DNA of 64,000 bases, taken from CAVWTN01 sp963757945. GTDB lineage: Bacteria; Vulcanimicrobiota; Vulcanimicrobiia; Vulcanimicrobiales; Vulcanimicrobiaceae. The stretch spans positions 558,001-622,000 of the forward strand of contig CAVWTN010000001.1 of the NCBI GenBank assembly GCA_963757945.1, written 5' to 3'. The notes under the pieces were generated by a model that was not told where the DNA came from, did no database searches, and was given only the letters and a program-made list of their open reading frames with translations. Both the position numbers and the translations under genes were made by a program. This document shows, piece by piece, positions 37,574-46,101 of the stretch. Every line of letters begins with the position of its first letter. Position 1 is the stretch's first letter.

Positions 37574-38459
37574 GATAGCGTGCTCCCTCATCGTCGGCAA
37601 ACCCCGCGAACGATATCTCGCCGCGATGCTTGCATCGATCGCGAACGTCGTCGACTTCCTCGTCGTCAACGACAACTCCGGGCTCGAGCGCAGCGAGAAC
37701 GCCGCCGTCTTGGAGGCGAGCGCCTTCGGCCGCGAAGGCCGGCTCCAGATCGTGCGGCGGCCGTTCGCCGGATTTGCGACCATGCGTAACGAGGCGTTCG
37801 CTCCGCTCCTGGCGTTGCCGCGACCGCCGCAGTGGCTCCTGTTCATCGACGCCGACGAGGTCCACGGCACGCAGCTCGCTGCGATCGCACGCGAGGTGCT
37901 GCCGCGGCTAGGGCCGGAGATCGGCCAGCTCGACGGCTATACCTATCACTTCTACGGGACGTACCGCTGGATCACCGACGTCGCGCGGCGCATGATGTTC
38001 TACCGGTTCTCGCCCGGCTTGCACTTCGTCAACGACGTCCACGAGAAGCTCACCGGCCTGCGCGGCGGCGCCGTCGTGCTGCCGTACATCTATCATCACT
38101 ACGGGAACGTCGGGCTGCCCAGCCGCTACGCGGAGAAGAACCTCGTCTATTACGAGTTCGGGAACGCCACGCCGCGGCCGCCGGATCCGCACGCGGCGAC
38201 GCTCGACGTCTTTCTCGCGAAAGCCGAGTCCGTGCGGCCCTTCCGCGGCGCTCACCCCGGCGCGGCGCGGCCGGTCATCGCCGAGCTCGAGGCCGAGAAC
38301 CGCGAGCTCTTCGCCGAACTCGACGCCGCCTTCGCGGCGCGCAGAACGCCGGCGGTTCGACGGCGCGCCGCACTCTGCGAACTCGTCGAGACGCTGCGCG
38401 TTCGGCTGCGCTCCGTGCAGCATCCGGGGCTTTACCGCGGGCCGCTTTCGGCGCGTTGA
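37551..38459 (+). CDS. Family 2-like glycosyltransferase
   Basis: This 302-residue protein has a GT-A-like core. An N-terminal strand-turn (ACSLIVGKPRERYLAAML) leads to FLVVNDNSGL and MRNEAF, and then the metal-binding motif LLFIDADE. Later, VHEKLTG fits the family acceptor region. No membrane helix is present. The ATG at 37551 is the only reasonable start in frame and makes a head-to-head overlap with the GNAT gene. Donor and acceptor cannot be told from sequence. Confidence 0.8.
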   Translation: MSNSSTCTIACSLIVGKPRERYLAAMLASIANVVDFLVVNDNSGLERSENAAVLEASAFGREGRLQIVRRPFAGFATMRNEAFAPLLALPRPPQWLLFIDADEVHGTQLAAIAREVLPRLGPEIGQLDGYTYHFYGTYRWITDVARRMMFYRFSPGLHFVNDVHEKLTGLRGGAVVLPYIYHHYGNVGLPSRYAEKNLVYYEFGNATPRPPDPHAATLDVFLAKAESVRPFRGAHPGAARPVIAELEAENRELFAELDAAFAARRTPAVRRRAALCELVETLRVRLRSVQHPGLYRGPLSAR

Positions 38460-38502
38460 CGCGCGCAGGGGACTCTCCTGCCCGGAGGCGAAGGAGCCGC
38501 GC

Positions 38503-38850
38503 GTGGACGCCCGGTCGCACGCCCGCAGCTTCATCATCGTCGGCGCGATCTTCTGCGCGCCCGCGGCGGCGCTTGCCCACGGGCAGCCGGGCCAAGTTTC
38601 CGGTCTCGCGGGCCATGGCCGTCCGTTGATGCTCCATACCGGCGTGTCCGTCCCGCTCGGGCCGCGCGTGCGAGCGCCGGAGCCGGGTTCGCGCGGCCAA
38701 GAGGGTTCGCCGGGCCGCCTGATCGAGGGGATCTCGAATCCGCACGGCATCGAGAGCGCGCCGGCCCCCACGCCGAGTTCGGATTTCGACCCGCTCAAGC
38801 GGCGGCGCATCGCGCTGCCCGCACCTGCGCCCGCGTACCAAGAGATCTGA
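38503..38850 (+). CDS. Small exported hypothetical protein
   Basis: This 115-residue product has a clear signal peptide (FIIVGAIFCAPAAALAHG) and a Pro/Gly-rich, low-complexity mature part. The GTG at 38503 has AAGGAG seven bases ahead. I recognise no domain. It lies 43 bases after the glycosyltransferase gene on the same strand. Confidence 0.65.
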   Translation: MDARSHARSFIIVGAIFCAPAAALAHGQPGQVSGLAGHGRPLMLHTGVSVPLGPRVRAPEPGSRGQEGSPGRLIEGISNPHGIESAPAPTPSSDFDPLKRRRIALPAPAPAYQEI

Positions 38851-38876
38851 TCCCCTCCGTCGACCTCGCGACGGGC

Positions 38877-39314
38877 GTGATCGAGCGGGCCGGTGCCGTC
38901 CTGCTCGTCGCTTCGCGCTATCCGAACCTGCCGGAACCGCTCTGGACGCTCCCGGGCGGGCGCCGCAGAGAGGGCGAGTTGCTCGCGGCCGCGCTCGAGC
39001 GCGAGTTTCGCGAAGAGACGGGGCTCGAGATCGTGCCCGGCGAGCTGCTCTACGTCAGCGAGTCCTTTGACCCTGTGGGCGGCGTCCACGTGCGAAACGC
39101 CACCTTTCGCGTGAGCGGCGAGGGAGAGCCGCGGATCGTTCCCGGCGAGGCGCACGTCGTCGCCCTAGAGTGGGTCGCGCTGCGCGACCTTCCCGCGCGG
39201 CTCACCGTTGCCGTCGTCCGCGAGCCGCTGCTCGCCGCGCTCGCCGGGACGGGGAGCCGCTATTACGGTTTCGCCGACGCGGGCATCTCGATCGAGTTCG
39301 CCGATCTCCCTTGA
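38877..39314 (+). CDS. Nudix hydrolase
   Basis: Nudix enzymes hydrolyse nucleoside diphosphates linked to another moiety. The 145-residue product contains a full Nudix box: GGRRREGELLAAALEREF followed by REETGLEI. The start is a GTG at 38877. Its 3' end overlaps the convergent GNAT gene by 52 bases. The substrate is unknown, and the short single-domain form fits ADP-ribose or damaged-nucleotide pyrophosphatases. Confidence 0.92.
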   Translation: MIERAGAVLLVASRYPNLPEPLWTLPGGRRREGELLAAALEREFREETGLEIVPGELLYVSESFDPVGGVHVRNATFRVSGEGEPRIVPGEAHVVALEWVALRDLPARLTVAVVREPLLAALAGTGSRYYGFADAGISIEFADLP

Positions 39315-39862
39315 GCGTTCGGCCTCGCCAGCCACTCCTCGCGCCGCTGGCGGTATAGCACGATGTCGACCGGTCTGCCGCGCACGACCGCGCCGTGGCG
39401 TTGAATCTTCAACTGCACGAAGCCCAGCGCTCGCAGGAGCCGCCGCGATGCGAGATTCGCGGGCACGCAGCAGGCGTCGACCTGCTTGAGCGCGATCGAT
39501 GCGAACGCCGTGTCGATCAGCGCCGCGACGGCTTCCCGCGCGTAGCCGCTGCCCCGGTACGGCGCGAGCAGGCTGTAGCCGATCTCCCCGATGCCGCGCA
39601 CTTGATCTCCGAAGCGCAGCGAGATCCAGCCCATCGCGCGGCCCGATTCGTTGTTGATGACGAGCCATTCGAAACGCCCGATCGCGCGGGCCTCGAAGCG
39701 CTTGGGGCGCGCGGCGACGCGCTCGCGAAACTCCTCGCGCGTGTAACGCGGGACATCCTGAAATTCGCGCAAGTGCGCGCTCTGCATGATGCGCCACAGC
39801 ACGTCCGCATTGTCGACGGTCACGGGCTCCAGCCGCAAGCGCGGCGTCCTCGGCGCAATCAC
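39263..39862 (-). CDS. GNAT-family acetyltransferase (RimJ/RimL type)
   Basis: This 199-residue protein matches the RimJ/RimL-like group. The N-terminus is PRTPRLRLEPVTVDNAD, with IGEIGYSLLAPYRGSGYA as acetyl-CoA-binding loop and ANLASRRLLRALGF near the end. The GTG at 39862 overlaps the stop of the upstream membrane-protein gene (GTGA). The target amine is unknown. Confidence 0.88.
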   Translation of the reverse strand: MIAPRTPRLRLEPVTVDNADVLWRIMQSAHLREFQDVPRYTREEFRERVAARPKRFEARAIGRFEWLVINNESGRAMGWISLRFGDQVRGIGEIGYSLLAPYRGSGYAREAVAALIDTAFASIALKQVDACCVPANLASRRLLRALGFVQLKIQRHGAVVRGRPVDIVLYRQRREEWLARPNAQGRSANSIEMPASAKP

Positions 39863-41544
39863 GGGCGGATCGCCGCGTCCTGAAAATCCCTCACGCTGCG
39901 GGTCGTTTCGGCGCCGGCCGCCGGAACCACTCGAAATCGCACGCCGTCGCCCGGCCGCGCCAAGAGCGCCGCGGGGCCGGCGCCCGCCGGGATGGCGTAG
40001 ACCTGCGGGCCGCCCCGCAGCGTGAAGTAGACGGTGCCGTCCGCCGCGGCCGCCACGCGGTCGAGCGTGCCGCCGCTGGGAGCTCCCGGCGTCGTGCCCT
40101 GCGCTTCGCCGCCCTGCGCGAACGCTTCGTAAGCCGCGAGCGCGTCGGCGACGGGCGCGGGACTGGACGCGTTGCCGACGATGACGTGCCCGCTCTGCGC
40201 CGCGACCAGCGCGAGCGATTGGAACTTTCCGGAATCGGCGACGAGCGGAACGACCCACGTGTTCCGTCCGAAGACATCGTAGAGGATCGGCTGCGTCGGA
40301 ACGAGCCGCCCCTGTTTGACGAGCGGGTGCGACGCGACCGCGTTCTCCGCGCCGGCGGAATTGAATTCGCCGCCCGTCGCCGTGTAATAGGTCAGCGCCC
40401 CGCTCACCGTATCCATGTAGGTGAAGCCGGTCATCGACTGGTCGGTCAACATCGGTGAGGTGTGATCGACGAACCACACGAAACGGTCGGCGCCCGTCAA
40501 CAGGCCGAACACTTCACCGCGGGCCGGAATGTGGACGTCGCGTCTGGCCAGCAGCGAGTTCCACAGGCCGTGCACGTAATAGCCGAACCAATAGTTGTAG
40601 CGAAGCGCGAGTTCCGGCGGGTAGACGCGCGTGACCCAACGCGGCAGCGAGGCGAAATCTTCGCGGGCGACGCGGCGCATGCTGCCCGTCGCAGGATCGA
40701 CGATCGCAACGCCCGTCACGCGCTGCCCGCTCCAGCCGATCGTCGGCCGGCCCAGCGTGCAGAGGTATTGCGGATCCCCACGATCGTCGAGTTGCAGCGT
40801 GGTCCCGAGAATCTGCTCCGTCCCGTAACGGAAGTACACGTGCCGGTAGAGATTGTCGTTGAGCAGGGCCGAGGGGATGTAACGCATCGGCGCGCGCGCG
40901 CGCAACTCCGGCGTCGCGTCCGGGCGCTCCGCGCTGACGACGATCACCCCCGGGCTCGTGCGCCGCGAGAGCCACTGGACGAAGCCCTGAAACTCGAGCG
41001 GGGCGACCCACACGAGCCGCCCGTTCTCCACTTGGATGTTGTACGTGCCGACCCGGTAATACGCGCCGAGTTGACCGATCACTTTCTCTCCGGCGAAGAG
41101 CGCGGATTCTTCAGGGACCACGCGCAGATGCTCGAGCGACGCGTTCGGGGGCGCGGCCTTCGAGAGCGTCACGCTCGGCACGTCGCGCAAGCCGTTTGCA
41201 TCGACGATCGGCGCGATCGCGAGCACGACCGCGAACGCGCCGAGCACCGCAACCGCCGCGAAGTACGGCACGAGCGACGGCTTGCGCAGCGAAACGATCC
41301 GGCGCGCGGCGATGATCGTGCGCGCCGCGAGCATCATGCTGAGCGCCGCGTTCGGAACGAGCGTCAGCAGCAGCAGGACGAAGGCCTGCGGGAAGACGAG
41401 CGCCGGCATCTCCGAGTACACGTACGCGGCGACGATCGGCACGCCCACGGCCAGGCGCAGCCGCTGACCGCGCCACCAGCCGGCGGAGAAATCGAGGTTG
41501 ACGAGCCCGAGCGAGATGAAGGCGGTGGCGAGCAGGACGACCAT
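39859..41544 (-). CDS. Membrane-anchored protein of unknown function (561 aa)
   Basis: The N-terminal 120 residues contain about three to four hydrophobic segments (including VVLLATAFISLGLVNL, ALVFPQAFVLLLLTLVP, VAVLGAFAVVLAIAP). A large domain of about 440 residues, probably outside the membrane, follows, rich in aromatic residues and beta-strand patterns (YNYWFGYYVHGLWNSLL, WFVDHTSPML). A Gly/Ala-rich linker leads to a final small strand-rich segment. The ATG at 41544 has AAAGGGGG ahead of it. I do not recognise the family. It is coupled to the downstream GNAT gene by a four-base overlap. Confidence 0.75.
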   Translation of the reverse strand: MVVLLATAFISLGLVNLDFSAGWWRGQRLRLAVGVPIVAAYVYSEMPALVFPQAFVLLLLTLVPNAALSMMLAARTIIAARRIVSLRKPSLVPYFAAVAVLGAFAVVLAIAPIVDANGLRDVPSVTLSKAAPPNASLEHLRVVPEESALFAGEKVIGQLGAYYRVGTYNIQVENGRLVWVAPLEFQGFVQWLSRRTSPGVIVVSAERPDATPELRARAPMRYIPSALLNDNLYRHVYFRYGTEQILGTTLQLDDRGDPQYLCTLGRPTIGWSGQRVTGVAIVDPATGSMRRVAREDFASLPRWVTRVYPPELALRYNYWFGYYVHGLWNSLLARRDVHIPARGEVFGLLTGADRFVWFVDHTSPMLTDQSMTGFTYMDTVSGALTYYTATGGEFNSAGAENAVASHPLVKQGRLVPTQPILYDVFGRNTWVVPLVADSGKFQSLALVAAQSGHVIVGNASSPAPVADALAAYEAFAQGGEAQGTTPGAPSGGTLDRVAAAADGTVYFTLRGGPQVYAIPAGAGPAALLARPGDGVRFRVVPAAGAETTRSVRDFQDAAIRP

Positions 41545-41621
41545 CGGCGACCCCCTTTCGCCTCGCGGCGCCGGAATTCACCCCTAGCGGGCGCGCGGCT
41601 GGGGCGCGATCGTACGGCACG

Positions 41622-41957
41622 ATGCTCTCTCTCCACGACGCGCTCGCGCGCGGGCTCCCCGCCGAAGTGACGTTCGCCGCGACCGTCACCTCGCAGCCAC
41701 ACTTCTTCTACGGCTCGCGCACGCATGCCGAGCACGAAGCGTTCTACGTTCGCGCGCGGGATGGGACCTCACTCGAGGTCGTCGACAACGTGTTGCTCGC
41801 GCCCCCCGCGCCCGTGCACGTCGGCGACCACATCAGGCTGCGCGGCGAACTCGTACCGCAGACGCGCTACGGGCCGATCGTGCACTGGACGCATCACGAT
41901 CCGGCGCACCGGCATCCCGACGGCTACATCGACGCCGGCGGGCGACGCTACGCCTGA
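41622..41957 (+). CDS. DUF3465-like small protein
   Basis: This 111-residue protein has an OB-like beta pattern and the C-terminal block IVHWTHHDPAHRHPDGYI, typical of DUF3465 proteins. The middle (EVVDNVLLAPPAPVHVGD) fits the same family. The function is unknown. It is divergent from the 561-residue membrane protein, and the two starts are 77 bases apart. Confidence 0.75.
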   Translation: MLSLHDALARGLPAEVTFAATVTSQPHFFYGSRTHAEHEAFYVRARDGTSLEVVDNVLLAPPAPVHVGDHIRLRGELVPQTRYGPIVHWTHHDPAHRHPDGYIDAGGRRYA

Positions 41958-41977
41958 CGTGCGCGCCGAACGAGTGG

Positions 41978-42721
41978 CTACTTGCTCTCCGCTGCGGCGC
42001 GCGCGTTCTCGGCGAGCAACTGCGGGATCGTCACGAAACGATAGCCCTGCGTTCGCAACGTCTCGATGATCTCGGCCGTCGCGGCGATCTCTTGCGTGCG
42101 GTCGCACGTGCGCGGCGGAAGCTTCGCCCGCGCGCACAGCTGGCCGCGATTGCCGTCGTGCAGAACGATGATGCTGCCGTCGTGCACGCGCGAGACGACG
42201 CGGCTCGCGATCGTCGCGTCGCCGGGCTGCTCCCAATCGTCGGGGAGCCGGTCGGACCACATCACGACGGTGTAGCCGTCGCGCTTGGCTTGTGCCATCA
42301 GCGAGAAATCGCGCTGACCGAACGGCGGGCGCATCAAGCGCGGCCGCACGTTCGCGACCCGCGCGAGCGCGTCGTCGGTCCGCGCCAGCTCGGCATGAAC
42401 GAACGCCGCGGACCTCCCCAGGAGGTGCGCGTGATCCCACGAGTGATTCCCGAGCGCGTGCCCTTCGCCGGCGATCCGCCGCACCGTGTGCGGATAGGCC
42501 TCGACCGCGCGCCCCACCACAAAGAACGTCGCATGCACGCGTTCGCGGCGCAGCACGTCCAAGATGCGCTCGGTGTACGGCGGATTGGGGCCGTCGTCGA
42601 ACGTCAGCGCGACCACGGGTTCGTTCTTCGGCCCGCTCACGACGGTCTTGCCGAAGAGCTGGTTGCGCGGATCCTCGACCAGCTTCCAGCCCAGATATGC
42701 CGCGGCCGCGAGCACCAGCAC
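41978..42721 (-). CDS. Polysaccharide deacetylase (CE4 family)
   Basis: CE4 enzymes remove N-acetyl groups from peptidoglycan or other glycans. The 247-residue product has an N-terminal hydrophobic anchor (MLVLAAAAYLGW), then TFDDGPNPP with Asp42 (catalytic base) and Asp43 (metal). The His93/His97 metal ligands lie in NHSWDHAHL, followed by RPPFGQRD and IIVLHDGNR. It probably acts in the cell envelope. The GTG at 42721 is the only in-frame start near the upstream gene's stop. Confidence 0.93.
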   Translation of the reverse strand: MLVLAAAAYLGWKLVEDPRNQLFGKTVVSGPKNEPVVALTFDDGPNPPYTERILDVLRRERVHATFFVVGRAVEAYPHTVRRIAGEGHALGNHSWDHAHLLGRSAAFVHAELARTDDALARVANVRPRLMRPPFGQRDFSLMAQAKRDGYTVVMWSDRLPDDWEQPGDATIASRVVSRVHDGSIIVLHDGNRGQLCARAKLPPRTCDRTQEIAATAEIIETLRTQGYRFVTIPQLLAENARAAAESK

Positions 42722-42741
42722 GGCCAGAGCGAAGCGGAGCC

Positions 42742-43392
42742 TCAGCTGCTCGAACGCAGTCGCGCCTGCACGGCGGCGATCCGCGCCCGGAACGACGGCG
42801 AGCCGTATTCCAGAAAGTCCGCGACGAGCCGTTCGTACCGCGGCTCGGAGAGCGTCGTCCCTTCGAGACGCAGGATGTCGGGGACGGGTTTGGAGCGCTC
42901 CAAACGGATGTGATATTCGCGGCCCGCGTTGCGCGCCCAGTACGCCGGGTCCGTGAACGTGAAGCGGCGCGAGCCGTGCTCGCCCGTGATCTCCTGATAC
43001 ACGGCGATCTCATAGCTCGTCGACGTGTCGCCGCGCGGCGGCTTGCTGGTCAGCTCCCAGATCCCGTCGAGCACGGCTTTGCCGAACGTGAACGACACGT
43101 CGGTCGTGCGCCGCGGCAGCGAATCGATCTTGACCTGCAGCCCCGAGCGGTTGCGGCCGCGATATTCCGCGCTCGAGACGCCGTCGAGATCGGCGAGCCG
43201 GTATTCCTCTTCGGCGATCGGGCCGCGCGCGCGGCGCACGAGCAGGCTCATGCGAATCTCCGAGCGCGAGTGCGCGACGCGGTGCGCGGCCTCATAGCTG
43301 GCGCGCTCCGTGCGTTCGAAGATCAGCCAGCCCCCTGCCAGCGCCGCCAGGCCCCCGAGGAACACGAAGAGAGGGACGATCGAGCGATGCAT
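42742..43392 (-). CDS. Hypothetical membrane-anchored protein (216 aa)
   Basis: One N-terminal transmembrane segment (VPLFVFLGGLAALAGGWLIF) is followed by about 190 soluble residues with a mixed beta pattern and a charged C-terminal helix. I recognise no family. It lies 20 bases before the polysaccharide deacetylase gene, so an envelope role is a reasonable guess from context only. Confidence 0.7.
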   Translation of the reverse strand: MHRSIVPLFVFLGGLAALAGGWLIFERTERASYEAAHRVAHSRSEIRMSLLVRRARGPIAEEEYRLADLDGVSSAEYRGRNRSGLQVKIDSLPRRTTDVSFTFGKAVLDGIWELTSKPPRGDTSTSYEIAVYQEITGEHGSRRFTFTDPAYWARNAGREYHIRLERSKPVPDILRLEGTTLSEPRYERLVADFLEYGSPSFRARIAAVQARLRSSS

Positions 43393-43452
43393 TCGATCCG
43401 GTCCCTTCGATTCGAAGGCGTGCGACCCCGCGCGTCGCGGGAGCGCCGCAGA

Positions 43453-43860
43453 TCAACCGGCCGCCTTCTCGTCGAGGACGCGGTTCACGACCGCGTCGGC
43501 CGCCGCATTGTCCTTGCGGCGCACGTGCGCGATGTCGACGTTGCGCAGGCGCGCCAGCAGCTTGCGCGCGCGCGAGGCGAGCGGGATGAGATCGGGATGT
43601 TTGACGCGGTAGACGCCCGTGAGCTGGCGCACGACCAGCTCGCTGTCGAGCCGGATCGCGAGGTCCTCGACGCCGAGGTCGAGCGCCGCCTCGAGCCCGG
43701 CGAGCAAGCCGCGCCACTCGGCGACGTTGTTCGTGGCGATCCCGACGTACTCGCCGATCTCCCGCAACACGGTCCCGTCTTCGGCGAGCAAGACCGCGCC
43801 GCCGGCGGCGGGCCCGGGATTGCCGCGCGATCCGCCGTCGGCGAACAGTTTTGCCTTCAC
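43453..43860 (-). CDS. Ribonuclease HI-like protein
   Basis: This 135-residue protein has the RNase H fold and all four acidic residues: Asp8 (ADGGSRGNPG), Glu48 (NNVAEW), Asp72 (LDSELVV) and a C-terminal Asp in RRKDNAAADAVVN. It would cleave RNA in RNA-DNA hybrids. It resembles the shorter RnhA-like enzymes found fused to other domains elsewhere. The GTG at 43860 overlaps the MaoC stop (GTGA). Confidence 0.92.
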   Translation of the reverse strand: MKAKLFADGGSRGNPGPAAGGAVLLAEDGTVLREIGEYVGIATNNVAEWRGLLAGLEAALDLGVEDLAIRLDSELVVRQLTGVYRVKHPDLIPLASRARKLLARLRNVDIAHVRRKDNAAADAVVNRVLDEKAAG

Positions 43861-44282
43861 GCCGGATCCTTTTGCGCGATCGCCTCTCCGTCGACGACGA
43901 GTTCGCCGCGCTGATTGGTCACCGTGGTGCGGCAGCGCAGGCGGCGCCGCTCCGTCAGGATCTCGAGGACCTCAGTGCACGCGGTGATCGTATCGCCGAT
44001 GAACACCGGGCGCAGAAACTTCAGCGTCTGCGAGACCATCAGCCCGCCGGGTTTTTGCAGGAGCATGCCGTTCGTCGCGGAGAGCAGGCCGGCCGTCAAC
44101 ATCCCCTGCGCCGCGCGCTGCCCGAAACGGGTCGTCTTCGCATACTCGGCATCGACGTGCAGCGGATATTGATCGCCGCTCACCGCCGCGAAGAGCAGAA
44201 TATCCGCTTCCGAGATCGTCTTCGTGAACGCGGCGCGATCGCCGACCACAAACGCCTCGAACGGTTTCACTTCGTAGAACAC
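43857..44282 (-). CDS. MaoC-like hot-dog dehydratase
   Basis: This 141-residue single hot-dog protein has the hydratase-2 signature SGDQYPLHVDAEYA, with catalytic Asp and His, followed by FGQRAAQGM. MaoC-like proteins hydrate enoyl-CoA or enoyl-ACP thioesters. The GTG at 44282 was chosen by the nearby GAGGT site; the open frame extends further but is antisense-like. It lies seven bases after manA. The substrate is unknown. Confidence 0.87.
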   Translation of the reverse strand: MFYEVKPFEAFVVGDRAAFTKTISEADILLFAAVSGDQYPLHVDAEYAKTTRFGQRAAQGMLTAGLLSATNGMLLQKPGGLMVSQTLKFLRPVFIGDTITACTEVLEILTERRRLRCRTTVTNQRGELVVDGEAIAQKDPA

Positions 44283-44289
44283 TGGTACC

Positions 44290-45351
44290 TCACGCTCGAA
44301 ATTGGGCGAGAAAAGCGCTCGCGGCGCGGACCTCCACGCCGGCGCGCGCGAAGCGCAACGGCGCATACGTTGCATCCGGGACCGGCGTCGCGGCGAGCGG
44401 TGCCGCCGTGCCGTCCGTCGCGCGCAACGTGCACTGCCCGGCGCCCGCCGGCACGAGCGCCGTCGCGTACGGCGCGAGCAGCGTCGCGAAACCGCCCGCG
44501 GCGATCTCGAGGGGCTGGGCCTCGGCGGTGAGCGCGAGCGGCAAGCCGTCCAACGACAGCGTCCGCGGCTTCTCGTCGAGTTCGAGCCGTTCGAAGATGA
44601 AACGCGCGTCCGCCACGAGCACCGTGCGCGGGAGGCCGCCGTCGACGTACGCGAGCGGTTCCACCGTCGTGCGGCGCCCGGCGTGGAAATCGAGCACGTC
44701 CGCGGCTTTCTCCACGTGCAAGGCGCGCGGTTTGCCGTCGTTCCCGAGCCGGTTCCAATCGAAGATCCGATAGGTCAAGTCGCTCGCCTGCTGGACTTCG
44801 AAGAGCACGATGCCGGCTCCGATCGCATGCAGGGTCCCCGCCGGCAGATAGAACGCATCGCCGGCGGCGACCGGGACCGAGCGCAACACGTCCCCGAGGC
44901 TGCCGTCCGCGACGCGCCGCTCGAACTCCGCGCGATCGGTGTCGCGCCGCCAGCCCAGCACGAGCGTTGCGCCGGGCTCGGCCGCGAGGATCAGCCAGCA
45001 CTCCGTCTTGCCGTTCGGCTGCCCTTCGACGCGTTGGGCGTAGGCGTCGCCCGGATGCACCTGGACCGAAAGCGCGTCGCGCGCGTCGATCAGCTTCGTG
45101 AGGATCGGGAAGCGCTCGCGCGCGTCGAGCTTGCCCATGAACGCGGCGCCGAGTTCGGCACGCAGCGCCGCGAGCGTCTTGCCGGCGTGCGGGCCGTTGA
45201 GGACGCGATTGTCGTCCCAACACTCCCAGGATTCGCCGATCTTGGCCGACGGATCGCCCGCCTTTCCGTAGCGGCGCACGAGGCCGTCGCCGCCCCAAAT
45301 CAGCTCGACCAGCTTCGGCTCGATCAGGAACGGATAGAGCGTCGCCGTCAT
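44290..45351 (-). CDS. manA: Mannose-6-phosphate isomerase, type I
   Basis: ManA interconverts mannose 6-phosphate and fructose 6-phosphate, feeding GDP-mannose and glycan synthesis. The 353-residue cupin protein has the zinc-site segments QVHPGDAYA, GKTECW and YLPAGTLHAIG. The N-terminal LIWGGDGL and FDWNRLG are typical of the Firmicutes-like short type. It heads a minus-strand run manA-maoC-rnhA. Confidence 0.93.
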   Translation of the reverse strand: MTATLYPFLIEPKLVELIWGGDGLVRRYGKAGDPSAKIGESWECWDDNRVLNGPHAGKTLAALRAELGAAFMGKLDARERFPILTKLIDARDALSVQVHPGDAYAQRVEGQPNGKTECWLILAAEPGATLVLGWRRDTDRAEFERRVADGSLGDVLRSVPVAAGDAFYLPAGTLHAIGAGIVLFEVQQASDLTYRIFDWNRLGNDGKPRALHVEKAADVLDFHAGRRTTVEPLAYVDGGLPRTVLVADARFIFERLELDEKPRTLSLDGLPLALTAEAQPLEIAAGGFATLLAPYATALVPAGAGQCTLRATDGTAAPLAATPVPDATYAPLRFARAGVEVRAASAFLAQFRA

Positions 45352-45429
45352 AGCGCGAAGAGACTCATGCCGCGAGCTTGCGCCCGCGCGGTCCGCCGGC
45401 CCTGCCCGCGCGGCCGCGCGGCGCGCCCC

Positions 45430-46101
45430 TCAACCGGCCGGCGGCAGGCGCAGCGCGAGCTGCTGGTGGGCGGTTCGGCCGATCTGCCCGCGCGAATTCC
45501 CGTGATCGGCGCCGTCGCTGTGGTAGACGAGCACGATCGCGCTGCCGGGCTCCAGGTGATGCGGCACGCTGACGGCCACGGTCGCGTTGCCGTCGACGCT
45601 CGCGTCGAAGTTGTTCTGCGAGCCGTCCCCGTCCAGCGGCGCGAACGTCGATCCGTCCGGCGAGAACGTCACCTCGAAGAGGCTATAGTGCCCGAACGCG
45701 ATCAGCTGCGAGAACGTGAACGTGATCCGGTCGTTCCCCGAAGGCAGCGTCACGACATCGGCGGAGCCGCGGCCCGCGAACCACTTCCCGAGCGTGAAGG
45801 CGAGCGACTCGCCCGCCGAGTTCACCGCGAGGGCATCCGAAGAGTCCTCGAGCTTGGCGGGACGGACCCCGGCGACGTGATCGATGTTCTGCGGCCCGGC
45901 GCTCGCCGTCGCCGCCGAATCGGCGACGAAGACTTGAGGATCGACGACCGTCGTGCGCCGGGCGATCTGCGAGTAGAACGTGGCGTGCGTCGTGAACGGG
46001 AGCTCCGCCGCGAGCAGCGGGCCGAATGTCCCTGCAAAAAGCGCCGCGCCCATGCAGAATCCGGCAACCGAGCGACGAATGTGCAGCCCCTGAACGTTCA
46101 T
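45430..46101 (-). CDS. Exported hypothetical protein (223 aa)
   Basis: The product has a signal peptide (SVAGFCMGAALFAGTFGPLLAA) and a beta-rich mature domain with Asp/Ser/Gly turns (TLPSGNDRITFTFSQL, SPDGSTFAPLDGDG). The pattern suggests an extracellular beta-sandwich, but I recognise no family. It is divergent from the next gene, and their starts abut. Confidence 0.65.
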   Translation of the reverse strand: MNVQGLHIRRSVAGFCMGAALFAGTFGPLLAAELPFTTHATFYSQIARRTTVVDPQVFVADSAATASAGPQNIDHVAGVRPAKLEDSSDALAVNSAGESLAFTLGKWFAGRGSADVVTLPSGNDRITFTFSQLIAFGHYSLFEVTFSPDGSTFAPLDGDGSQNNFDASVDGNATVAVSVPHHLEPGSAIVLVYHSDGADHGNSRGQIGRTAHQQLALRLPPAG

